Positions 1 to 7,650 of a stretch of 34,958 bases of DNA are shown here, in pieces. Positions within the stretch are counted from its first letter, which is position 1; each line of letters opens with the position of its first letter. The translations under genes were made by a program, and so were the position numbers. Origin of the DNA: Bacteroidales bacterium (GTDB lineage Bacteria; Bacteroidota; Bacteroidia; Bacteroidales; P3). The notes below the pieces were generated by a model. That model made no database searches. It had not been told where the DNA came from and saw only the letters and a list, made by a program, of their open reading frames with translations. The stretch spans positions 1-34,958 of the forward strand of contig JAFWOP010000107.1 in the NCBI GenBank assembly GCA_017545365.1, in the 5' to 3' direction.

Positions 1-13
1 AGCATCGAAGATG

Positions 14-110
14 CTGAATTTCAATAACCCCACACAAGGAACGCAGTGTGGGGTCAACGAAAACCCTACTACTCAGCGTCCCGGAGGGACGCGACAATGG
101 GAAAGATTGG
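14..110. repeat. Dispersed hairpin repeat, copy 1
   Basis: Non-coding repeat at the window edge. It contains a CCCCACAC / GTGTGGGG stem followed by CTCAGCGTCCCGGAGGGACGC, itself a hairpin. The TTTCAATAACCCC start, the GTGTGGGGT stem and the CTCAGCGT module recur in the same order at about 26523-26577. A GTCGCGTCCCT module recurs in the opposite orientation at about 17587. This looks like a genome-wide intergenic repeat family. An open frame runs through it from base 11, but it reads in frame only by chance into the next gene. Confidence 0.6.
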
Positions 111-157
111 AAAAAAATCAGTCATACTTTATACTAGAGCGACTCTCAATAACGCCA

Positions 158-266
158 GCGGAAGTCGAGAGCAGTGCAAGCTTGCTTGCTTTGCCGAGAT
201 GCAGCGACGTCTCGAAGAAACGTTGCGGAAGTCGAGAGCAGAGCAAGTTCCACTTGCTTTGCCGAA
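158..266. repeat. Two direct copies of a ~42-bp repeat
   Basis: Two near-identical 42-bp units at 158-199 and 225-266 both start GCGGAAGTCGAGAGCAG and end with CTTGCTTTGCCGA. They are separated by 25 bp. The first contains the palindrome GCAAGCTTGC. With only two copies and no array structure this is not a CRISPR. I read it as another dispersed intergenic repeat in the upstream region of the following gene. Bases 267-352 show nothing recognisable beyond an A-rich stretch. Confidence 0.6.
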
Positions 267-352
267 TAGGACCCACAAAAAAAATATTGCCCACCAACAC
301 AATATTATACACGTTTCTGCGTTATGGAAAAAATTTTGATAAAAACACACTT

Positions 353-2710
353 ATGAGCCTATCCTTTACCCCTTTGAGAAAAATATCCTTGCTACTATTG
401 ATAGAAGCCACTTATTTACTGCCATTCAATCTGATGGCACAATGTCCGGAAATCACCATTGACGAGAAGTATGACCATATTCCTTCCGCCTATTGCCGCT
501 CGCACAACTGGGACACCATGGTGAGCTGCAAGAACACCAGCCTCATCTTGAACGCCACCTATTTCATCACCGCCGAGAAGTTCAACGGCACCTATTCCGT
601 TGAAGAAATCCCTTATAATCCGGTGGACACGACATTCCATGCGGGCAATCTGCTAAACATCTCCAGCGATGACGTGTGGGAGGGCAGTGCCATACAGTTC
701 CCGTTCACCTTCATGTACTTCGGCTATCCCTACACTCAGGCAGTGGTGGGGTCGAACGGCATCGTGTCGTTCAACAGCTCCTATATCGGACAGTACTGCG
801 CATACAGCTATAATGTGCCCATCCCCTCCACTTCGTTTCCTTCTCTCAACTCTATTTATGGGGTATATGAAGATATTGACCCGCGAGGCCTGACGACAGG
901 TCAGGGCATGTTCCGCAGCGTGGGTGGCACCTACCCTTGCCGCTACCTCTGCGCGAGTGTGAATGAAGTGCCGCTCTTCCCCTACTCCAGCAACAGCAAC
1001 AACCGCTGCACCTATCAAATTGTCTGCTACGAGGGCACCAATATCATAGAAGTGCACATCAAGCAGCGCAGCTGCTGTTCCTCCACCAACAGCGGCAAAG
1101 GCTTGATAGGAATTCAAAACGCCACAGGGACAGACCAAGTGTCGCACTACCACCAACTGGGATACAGCACAGACCCCACCTACTACATCGAGCCCAACTC
1201 GCCAGGCGCATTTGTGGCCCCCGACCGTGGCAACCAAGCCGGCGGATGGATTGGCACAACAAGTTATGAGGCCTGGCGATTCACCCCACAGGGGACAACC
1301 GTTAAGAACATTTTCTGGTGGCGCCTCTTTGAAGACAGCCAAGGCAACATTATCGACTCGGTACAGCTCACCAACAACCCTGGCGACACCAACGGCTATT
1401 ACCTCAACAACGAGCACACCATGGTGCGCGTCACCCCCAACCGCACAACCCGTTACGTGGTGCAGTGCCGCTATAGGGGTGCCAACGGCCATTTGTACGG
1501 CATTGACAACCTTAGTATGCGCGACACCATCACCGTGGGCATGGACACCGCCAGCTCTATTCAACTGGTAACCGACGACTCCATCCTCGCCGAAGGCGAC
1601 CGCACCACCATCTATATGCATTACCCCTCCGGGCAGGTCCTCGACTCCTGCGGGTGGCTAGCAAAAAAAGTCATCAATGGCCAACAAACCCTTATGCCCA
1701 CATCCTCTCTCACCAACCATTTCACCAACGTCGTCTTCAACAATGACAGGGATATGATGATTCCCAACGATGTAGACACAAGCTATATCCATTGTATTGC
1801 TACTTTTTCTAACGGCTGTGGTGATTTCGACAGCATCCGCATTCTCACATACCCCAACTACAACTACTACGACACCGTGGGCATCTGCCGGGGCGAGAGC
1901 TACGACTGGCACGGGATGCATTTCGCCACCCCCCAGCAGACCTTCGACACATCAAAGCACTACTACTCCTCGCACGGAAGCGACAGCACCCACCACCTGC
2001 ACCTCATCGTCTCCGACCACAGTTATACGACCGACTATGTGACTGACTGCAAGGCCTACACATGGATTAACGGCCGAACCTATTCGGAAGACAACGATGC
2101 CACCCGCAGCCAAGACACAGTGGTACTCGAAAACGAATGGGGCTGCGACAGCATTGTAACACTCAACTTCCACATCGTCCCCATGAAGGCCATCATAGAC
2201 TATTCTCCAAAAGTGGCCACCATCGACAACTTGACAATCCAGTTGATAGACCGTAGCTACGGACACGACTCCCGCCTGTGGCTGCTTCCCGAAGGACAGA
2301 CCAGCACCATGTCCGAGACCTCCATCATCTTCCCGCTCGACGGATACGACACCATGGACGTGCAGCTGGCCGTACACAACAACTACGGCTGCGACGACAC
2401 CGCCTCCGTCGCCATCCCCCTCCACAAAATCACCAACTACATACCCAACGTCTTCACCCCCTATCACGACCAGAACAACCGCTGGGCTCCAATAATACAG
2501 GGCAACATCAACGAGATACAAGTGTGGATTTACAACAGGCGTGGTGAACAAGTTTGCTATTTCCAAGGAGATGACGGTTACTGGGACGGCAACGACATGA
2601 ATGGTCAGATCTGCCCGCAGGGCACTTACGTCTACATCGTCCGCTTCCGCAATTCCCTCAACCCCGAAGTCACTCAAGAGCTGAAGGGCACGGTCACCAT
2701 ATTACGATAA
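353..2710 (+). CDS. Secreted protein with gliding motility-associated (CHU_C-type) C-terminal domain
   Basis: Predicted secreted or cell-surface protein of 785 aa. The frame is open back to base 11, but that part is repeat DNA. I chose the ATG at 353 because it gives a clean signal peptide, with a hydrophobic core at residues 11-28 and likely cleavage after A29 (LMA-Q). The middle is rich in Tyr, Thr, Asn and Cys and contains Ig/PKD-like stretches, including two CDS/CDD motifs of the type common in Bacteroidales surface proteins. The last ~90 residues begin IPNVFTPYHDQNN and continue with an IYNRRGEQV...YWDGND..G....GTYVYIVRF pattern. That pattern is diagnostic of the gliding motility-associated C-terminal domain (TIGR04131), a type-B sorting signal for the type IX secretion system. 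Known of the family: export across the outer membrane by T9SS. The specific role (adhesin, hydrolase or other) cannot be read from the sequence. Confidence 0.85.
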   Translation: MSLSFTPLRKISLLLLIEATYLLPFNLMAQCPEITIDEKYDHIPSAYCRSHNWDTMVSCKNTSLILNATYFITAEKFNGTYSVEEIPYNPVDTTFHAGNLLNISSDDVWEGSAIQFPFTFMYFGYPYTQAVVGSNGIVSFNSSYIGQYCAYSYNVPIPSTSFPSLNSIYGVYEDIDPRGLTTGQGMFRSVGGTYPCRYLCASVNEVPLFPYSSNSNNRCTYQIVCYEGTNIIEVHIKQRSCCSSTNSGKGLIGIQNATGTDQVSHYHQLGYSTDPTYYIEPNSPGAFVAPDRGNQAGGWIGTTSYEAWRFTPQGTTVKNIFWWRLFEDSQGNIIDSVQLTNNPGDTNGYYLNNEHTMVRVTPNRTTRYVVQCRYRGANGHLYGIDNLSMRDTITVGMDTASSIQLVTDDSILAEGDRTTIYMHYPSGQVLDSCGWLAKKVINGQQTLMPTSSLTNHFTNVVFNNDRDMMIPNDVDTSYIHCIATFSNGCGDFDSIRILTYPNYNYYDTVGICRGESYDWHGMHFATPQQTFDTSKHYYSSHGSDSTHHLHLIVSDHSYTTDYVTDCKAYTWINGRTYSEDNDATRSQDTVVLENEWGCDSIVTLNFHIVPMKAIIDYSPKVATIDNLTIQLIDRSYGHDSRLWLLPEGQTSTMSETSIIFPLDGYDTMDVQLAVHNNYGCDDTASVAIPLHKITNYIPNVFTPYHDQNNRWAPIIQGNINEIQVWIYNRRGEQVCYFQGDDGYWDGNDMNGQICPQGTYVYIVRFRNSLNPEVTQELKGTVTILR

Positions 2711-2747
2711 CAAGAAAACAGAACCCGATAATAAAAAGTACTACGAC

Positions 2748-3797
2748 ATGAAGATTGCAGTGGTAGGAGCCACCGGACTGGTGGGGGGCATCATGCTCCA
2801 GGTGCTGGCCGAAAGAGGCTTTGCCGACTATGAAATCATTGCCGCCGCCTCCCCGAAGTCCATCGGCAAAGAGATTGGCTTTGCCGGACGCAAACTGAGG
2901 GTGACAAGTGTGGAGGATGCCATAGCCCAACATCCCCAATACGCCATCTTCTCGGCAGGGGCTTCCACCTCACGCCTCTATGCGCCGAAATTTGCCGAAG
3001 TGGGCTGCACCGTGGTGGACAACTCTTCCTGCTGGAGGCTCTACGACGAAGTGCCCTTGGTGGTGCCGGAAATCAATATGGACAGCGTGAAAGCAAACCA
3101 CCGCATCATTGCCAACCCCAACTGCTCCACCATACAGATGGTGCTGGCAGTGTCGCGACTGCACTGGCGCTACAAAATCAGACGCATGGTCATCTCCACC
3201 TACCAAAGCATCACCGGCACAGGCATCAAGGCCGTGCGCCAGCTAGAGGCCGAAGAGAACTATGCCTATCAGCACCACACCCCCAGTGCTCAGCTGCGGA
3301 CCACCATGGAAAAGAAATTGGGCGAACAATACCAACCCGCCTACCCCAACCAGATTTATCGCAACCTATTCCCCCATGGGGGCGACTTCCAGCCCGACGG
3401 CTACACCACCGAGGAGCAAAAACTGGTAGACGAGACACATAAAATATTGTCCGACCCCTCCATCCTAGTGAGCGCCACCGTGGTACGTGTGCCTGTCGTG
3501 GGCGGACATAGCGAAGCCGTCAATATCGAGTTCCATAATCCTTACGACCTGGCAGAGGTTCGACAAACTCTTGCCGACACACCGGGTGTCATCGTCTGTG
3601 ATGACCCAGAAAGAAACCTCTACCCCACCCCTGTGATGGCACACCACCGCGACGAGGTGTTTGTGGGACGCATACGCCGCGACAACACCTTGCCCAACGC
3701 ACTTAATCTGTGGATTGTATCCGACAACCTGCGCAAAGGAGCCGCCACCAACGCCATCCAAATACTTCAACACCTCATCAACAACCATCGCTCATAA
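2748..3797 (+). CDS. asd: Aspartate-semialdehyde dehydrogenase
   Basis: This 349-aa cytoplasmic enzyme reduces aspartyl phosphate to aspartate-4-semialdehyde with NADPH, the shared step to lysine/diaminopimelate, threonine and methionine. The N-terminal Rossmann motif GATGLVG lies at residues 7-13. The nucleophilic Cys is C126 in NPNCSTIQ. The substrate-binding RVPVVGGHSEAV segment with its His lies near residue 250. Length matches the family. The gene starts 37 bp after the secreted protein and ends 10 bp before the GldH-like lipoprotein, so co-transcription is likely. No fusion or damage is visible. Confidence 0.95.
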   Translation: MKIAVVGATGLVGGIMLQVLAERGFADYEIIAAASPKSIGKEIGFAGRKLRVTSVEDAIAQHPQYAIFSAGASTSRLYAPKFAEVGCTVVDNSSCWRLYDEVPLVVPEINMDSVKANHRIIANPNCSTIQMVLAVSRLHWRYKIRRMVISTYQSITGTGIKAVRQLEAEENYAYQHHTPSAQLRTTMEKKLGEQYQPAYPNQIYRNLFPHGGDFQPDGYTTEEQKLVDETHKILSDPSILVSATVVRVPVVGGHSEAVNIEFHNPYDLAEVRQTLADTPGVIVCDDPERNLYPTPVMAHHRDEVFVGRIRRDNTLPNALNLWIVSDNLRKGAATNAIQILQHLINNHRS

Positions 3798-3807
3798 TCA
3801 TTCAACC

Positions 3808-4296
3808 ATGAAGATACGCTACATACTCCTGTCCCTCATTGTCCTCGCCTCGCTTTGTTCATGCGGAAAAAAGGTAATACTTGACGAAGACCGCACTTTT
3901 GCTAACGACACCTGGCTGCGGTTCCAACCCGAGCAGTTCTCTGTCACCCCCGGCAGCCCCGACGACTGCTACAACTTCCTTCTCACCCTAACCATCGACA
4001 CCGCCCGCTTTCATGAGTCAGGTCTCCCCATCATGATGGAAATCGAAAGTCCCGAACATGAGAAACGCACCCTCTTTAGCACCATCCTGCTGCGCAACCA
4101 TGAGGGGCATTGGCTGGGGTCGTTCGACGAGCACGGCAACATCATCGTCACTCAGCCCATCCGACAATACTTCTTCTTCAGCACCGCTAGCACCCATTCC
4201 ATCTCACTGGGCCAGCGCACCAACAAATACGAAATCAAGGGCATCCGCAGCCTCAACCTCAAAGTAGAGAAGGCCAAATTGGAATACCCTGAATGA
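3808..4296 (+). CDS. gldH: GldH-like lipoprotein
   Basis: Lipoprotein of 162 aa. The ATG at 3808 is preferred over the longer frame from 3661, which overlaps asd, because it gives a short basic, hydrophobic signal peptide ending in LCSC with C19 as the likely lipidated residue. The C-terminal half follows the GldH pattern: a WLGS segment after a charged stretch, a phenylalanine-rich YFFFS strand and a closing GIRSLNLKVEK motif comparable to the GI..VGL.IEK end of GldH. Known of the family: GldH is a gliding-motility-associated lipoprotein whose exact role is unclear, and it also occurs in non-gliding Bacteroidales. Its stop overlaps the uvrC start (ATGA), so the two are translationally linked. 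The assignment rests on a divergent match. Confidence 0.6.
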   Translation: MKIRYILLSLIVLASLCSCGKKVILDEDRTFANDTWLRFQPEQFSVTPGSPDDCYNFLLTLTIDTARFHESGLPIMMEIESPEHEKRTLFSTILLRNHEGHWLGSFDEHGNIIVTQPIRQYFFFSTASTHSISLGQRTNKYEIKGIRSLNLKVEKAKLEYPE

Positions 4297-6113
4297 TCGA
4301 TGCCTCTATAAACAAAAACATCGACCGCATCGCCATGCGGCTGAAGACCATTCCCGAAAACCCGGGGGTGTATCAGCACCTCGACGAGGCAGGAACCGTC
4401 ATCTATGTCGGAAAGGCCCGTAACCTCCAACGGCGCGTCAGCTCTTACTTCTCGCACTATGAGGACAAGAGTGCCAAAATCAAGATGCTCGTCCGCCACA
4501 TCTACGACATCCGCGTCACCGTAGTGGCTACAGAGGTGGACGCCCTGCTGCTAGAGAACAACCTCATCAAACGCTACCAGCCTCGCTACAACAGCATGCT
4601 CAAGGACGACAAGTCCTACCCCTACCTCTGCATCACCGACGAGGAGTACCCTCGGCTTCTCTTCACCCGCAACCGCCAACTGAAAGGACAATACTTCGGT
4701 CCCTACCCCAACCAACGCATCCTACGCGAACTGCAAGACATCATCGACCAGCTCTTCTCCTACCGCAAGTGCAACACCATGCAGAAACGCCCCTGCATCA
4801 AGCACCAGATAGGCCTGTGCAAGGCACCCTGCGCCGGACTGCAAAGCCACGAGGAGTACATGGCCGACATCAACAACATCCGAAACATCCTCAAAGGCAA
4901 TTTCTCCGACATCGTGGAGGAGATGAAAAATGAGATGCTCGCACTTGCCGACCAGCTGCGTTTCGAAGAAGCGGAAATAATGAAGCGCCGCATTAGAAGG
5001 CTGGAGGAATACCAAAGCCGCTCCACCGTGGTCAACACCAATGTGAAAGACGTGGACGTGTTCGGCATCGTCTCCGACGAAAAATACGCCTACGTCAATA
5101 TGATGCGCATCAAAAATGGCAGCATCATCTACAGTTTCTCTCACGAGGTGAAGAAACAGCTGGACGAGACCGACGAGGAGATTCTCTCCACTGCCATCCC
5201 TACCCTGCACGAGCGCACTGAGAGCACTGCCCGCGAGGCAGTGCTTCCCTTCCCTGTGGCAGACCTGCCCGAGGAATATCTCAAGCAGACCATCCCCACC
5301 CGTGGCGACCGCCTGCAACTGCTCGAACTTTCGCTGCGCAATGTCAAGGCCTACCAGATACAATGTCGGCACCAGCGAGCTTTGGTGAACCCCGATGAGG
5401 GAGAGCTGCACCGTAAGCACCAGCACCTGCTCGAACGCATACAGAAGGCACTGGCTCTGCCCATGCTGCCTGTCAATATCGAGTGCTTCGACAACTCCAA
5501 CATACAAGGTGCCTACCCCGTGGCCGCCATGGTACGCTTCACCAATGGCAAACCCAACCGCAAGGAATACCGCAAATTCAACATCAAGACTGTCGAAGGG
5601 CCTGACGACTATGCCTCCATGTCCGAAGTGATTTTTAGACGTTACAAACGCCTCTCCGACGAAGGACAGCCCCTGCCCCAACTGCTGGTTGTCGATGGCG
5701 GTGCAGGTCAGATGGAAGTGGCACGACAAGTCATCCAAGACCAGCTACACCTCGAAATCCCCATTGCCGGTCTTGCCAAAGACGACCGTCACCACACCTC
5801 CGAACTCCTCTACGGCTTCCCGCCCAAGGTGGTAGGACTCAAACCCACCGACCCTCTATTTCACCTGCTGGAACAGATACAGAACGAGGTACACCGCTTT
5901 GCCATCACCTTCCATAAAGACAAGCGAAGCAAAGGCACCTTCCGCACCCAGCTCACCGACATCCCCGGCATCGGCGACAAGACCGCCCGCGACCTATTGC
6001 TCAAATTCGGCAGCGTAAAAGAAGTGCGCCTACAGACCGAAGCCGACCTCGCCAAAGTAGTAGGCCCTGCCAAAGCCCAAGCCATCATCGCCTACTTCGC
6101 CACGCAGCAATAA
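4293..6113 (+). CDS. uvrC: UvrABC system protein C (excinuclease subunit)
   Basis: This 606-aa nucleotide-excision-repair endonuclease subunit makes both incisions around a lesion in the UvrB-DNA complex. The N-terminal GIY-YIG nuclease is at about residues 22-100, with GVYQHL, IYVGKA and R..SYF motifs. A UVR motif for UvrB contact lies near residues 205-240. The RNase H-like C-terminal nuclease starts at IECFDNSNIQG, followed by GPDDYASM. A helix-hairpin-helix region with PGIGDKTARDLL is at the end. Length is normal. The ATG overlaps the preceding stop. The last 63 bp occur again, diverged, at 7446-7508 beyond the neighbouring ATPase gene, so the present 3' end may have been replaced. Confidence 0.96.
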   Translation: MIDASINKNIDRIAMRLKTIPENPGVYQHLDEAGTVIYVGKARNLQRRVSSYFSHYEDKSAKIKMLVRHIYDIRVTVVATEVDALLLENNLIKRYQPRYNSMLKDDKSYPYLCITDEEYPRLLFTRNRQLKGQYFGPYPNQRILRELQDIIDQLFSYRKCNTMQKRPCIKHQIGLCKAPCAGLQSHEEYMADINNIRNILKGNFSDIVEEMKNEMLALADQLRFEEAEIMKRRIRRLEEYQSRSTVVNTNVKDVDVFGIVSDEKYAYVNMMRIKNGSIIYSFSHEVKKQLDETDEEILSTAIPTLHERTESTAREAVLPFPVADLPEEYLKQTIPTRGDRLQLLELSLRNVKAYQIQCRHQRALVNPDEGELHRKHQHLLERIQKALALPMLPVNIECFDNSNIQGAYPVAAMVRFTNGKPNRKEYRKFNIKTVEGPDDYASMSEVIFRRYKRLSDEGQPLPQLLVVDGGAGQMEVARQVIQDQLHLEIPIAGLAKDDRHHTSELLYGFPPKVVGLKPTDPLFHLLEQIQNEVHRFAITFHKDKRSKGTFRTQLTDIPGIGDKTARDLLLKFGSVKEVRLQTEADLAKVVGPAKAQAIIAYFATQQ

Positions 6114-6200
6114 TCCCGACAAGAACAACAGTTCACGAATGTGCCGCAAATCCATTAAACAAATCCCTATCTGAGCAAAAAATCAAACAAGTCGATTTTC

Positions 6201-6246
6201 TGGTATATAATCCAAAAAAAATATATAATTTTTGGATTATATTCCA
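6201..6246. promoter_or_regulatory. 18-bp inverted repeat over the -33 region, likely operator
   Basis: Arms 6201-6218 and 6229-6246 (TGGTATATAATCCAAAAA type) are inverted copies with one mismatch, separated by 10 AT-only bases. The right arm covers the TTTG at 6231-6234, which is at the spacing expected for the -33 box of the promoter whose -7 box is TATCTTTG at 6256-6263. A factor bound here would block that promoter, so autoregulation of the ATPase gene downstream is a reasonable inference. Confidence 0.55.
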
Positions 6247-6263
6247 GAAAATTCATATCTTTG
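6231..6263 (+). promoter_or_regulatory. Bacteroidetes-type promoter of the ATPase gene
   Basis: A TTTG box at 6231-6234 and TATCTTTG at 6256-6263, 21 bp apart, match the -33/-7 consensus of the Bacteroidetes sigma factor. The start codon is only about 20 bp downstream, so the 5' leader is very short. Confidence 0.7.
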
Positions 6264-6282
6264 CATTGTGAAAAACAAATAT

Positions 6283-7404
6283 ATGATAAAACGGAAATTA
6301 GACAATATCATTAAGGAACAGCTGTTTAAAGGCAAAGCAATCATCATTGTCGGGCCTCGCCAAGTGGGAAAAACAACACTGCTGGGTGAGTTAATACGAA
6401 ATAGCGACAAGAGGGTGCTTTCTCTCAACTGCGATGAACCAGAGGTGCAAAACATGCTTACTGATACCAACGTGTCAAAACTACGTGCAATTATCGGTAA
6501 TAACGAATTGGTAGTAATAGACGAGGCACAGAAAGTTAACAACATCGGACTCACCCTCAAACTGATTGTGGACAACATAAAGGATGTACAGGTAGTGGCC
6601 ACCGGTTCATCGGCTTTTGAACTCCGCAACCGTCTCAACGAACCCCTCACCGGCCGGAAATTTGAGTACCAGATGTTCCCTATTAGCTGTGGTGAAATTA
6701 TTGACACCTACGGACTACTCGAAGAAAAGCGTACCCTGGAGAACAGATTAATCTACGGCTGCTATCCCGACATTATGATGCACCCGGAAAACGCCCGGCA
6801 GTATCTCACTGAACTCACACAGAGTTATCTCTACAAAGACATTCTATCCCTCGACAGTCTTCGCAAGCCCCAGTTGCTTGACAAACTGCTCCAGGCTTTA
6901 GCCTTTCAGTTAGGCAGCGAAGTCTCTACTAACGAACTGGCACGAACCCTTCAGACCGACAGCAAGACCATCGACAAATACATCGACCTCTTAGAAAAAT
7001 GCTATGTCATCTTCCGTCTGAGTGGACTGAGCCGCAATCTGCGTACCGAACTGAAACGTGCGAAAAAGATATATTTCTATGACAACGGCGTACGCAATGC
7101 CATCATACAGCAGTTCTCACCTGTGAATCTGCGCAACGACATGGGGGCTTTATGGGAGAACTTCTTCATTGCCGAACGCATGAAACGCAACCACTACAGC
7201 AAATACTATTGCAACCGATACTTCTGGCGCACCACATTGCAACAAGAGATAGACCTCGTGGAAGAGTGCGACGGCGCTATGACCGCTTTCGAGATGAAAT
7301 GGAACCCAGCCAAGAAAGTAATCTTTTCCAAAAGCTTCACCGATGCCTACGATGTCAAAGAGACCATCACCATCACCCCAGACAACTATCTTGAGTATCT
7401 ATAG
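6283..7404 (+). CDS. AAA ATPase of the DUF4143 family
   Basis: A 373-aa protein with an N-terminal AAA_14-type ATPase and a C-terminal DUF4143 domain, the latter related to restriction-endonuclease folds. Walker A is GPRQVGKT at residues 24-31, Walker B is LVVIDEAQK near 77-84, and TGSSAF is the sensor segment. The end carries the family's LRNDMGALWENFFIAER and QEIDLVEE motifs; the latter contains the E-D pair of the nuclease-like core. ATG 6283 is chosen because it sits just after the promoter. The frame is open further upstream but that part lies in the promoter. Function is unknown; many copies occur as stand-alone genes in gut Bacteroidales. The gene lies between uvrC and a second copy of the uvrC tail, so it looks like an inserted cassette. 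Confidence 0.85.
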   Translation: MIKRKLDNIIKEQLFKGKAIIIVGPRQVGKTTLLGELIRNSDKRVLSLNCDEPEVQNMLTDTNVSKLRAIIGNNELVVIDEAQKVNNIGLTLKLIVDNIKDVQVVATGSSAFELRNRLNEPLTGRKFEYQMFPISCGEIIDTYGLLEEKRTLENRLIYGCYPDIMMHPENARQYLTELTQSYLYKDILSLDSLRKPQLLDKLLQALAFQLGSEVSTNELARTLQTDSKTIDKYIDLLEKCYVIFRLSGLSRNLRTELKRAKKIYFYDNGVRNAIIQQFSPVNLRNDMGALWENFFIAERMKRNHYSKYYCNRYFWRTTLQQEIDLVEECDGAMTAFEMKWNPAKKVIFSKSFTDAYDVKETITITPDNYLEYL

Positions 7405-7445
7405 TGCCAGACAGTTTAATTATTTGATCCTGAACGGCACATATA

Positions 7446-7508
7446 GCCAAGATAGTCGGTCCCGCCAAAACCAAAGCCATCCTCGCCTACTTCGCCACGC
7501 AGCTATAA
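7446..7508 (+). pseudogene. Second, diverged copy of the uvrC 3' end
   Basis: These 63 bp align without gaps to the last 63 bp of uvrC (6051-6113): 54 of 63 bases match. The frame and the TAA stop are kept. It encodes AKIVGPAKTKAILAYFATQL against AKVVGPAKAQAIIAYFATQQ in uvrC: five amino-acid changes, mostly conservative, and four silent changes. No uvrC homology is visible upstream of 7446. The copy is therefore a detached gene tail, apparently from a related lineage, lying beyond the ATPase gene. Confidence 0.9.
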
Positions 7509-7531
7509 GAATACCTATTCCCGAAAAATCA

Positions 7532-7596
7532 CCAAATTCAAGGAATACATTCCTGAAATTTGGCAGAATATAAGGAATACATTCCTTGAATTTAGT
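7532..7596. repeat. Two adjacent palindromes sharing AAGGAATACATTCCT
   Basis: The first palindrome spans 7532-7563 (15-bp arms, two mismatches, centre AC). The second has the core AAGGAAT-AC-ATTCCTT at 7572-7587. The outer sequences AAATTCAAGG and CCTTGAATTT also pair across both. They sit between the uvrC tail copy and the end of the FISUMP gene. They could be a terminator-like structure or paired operator/recombination sites. No T-tract follows on the plus strand. Confidence 0.6.
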
Positions 7597-7650
7597 TAAA
7601 ATCCCTACACACTCACAGCAGGGACTTGTTTCTTACATGATTGCCTCAAG

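Noticed and set aside
158..266. Possible CRISPR-like direct repeats
   Set aside because: Only two units with a 25-bp spacer, no cas genes, repeat longer than usual; better explained as a dispersed repeat.
11..352. N-terminal extension of the CHU_C-type protein
   Set aside because: It is translated repeat DNA without a signal peptide; the ATG at 353 starts a proper one.
653..1621. Long minus-strand frame opposite the CHU_C-type gene
   Set aside because: Antisense shadow of a GC-rich coding region; no signal, motif or promoter.
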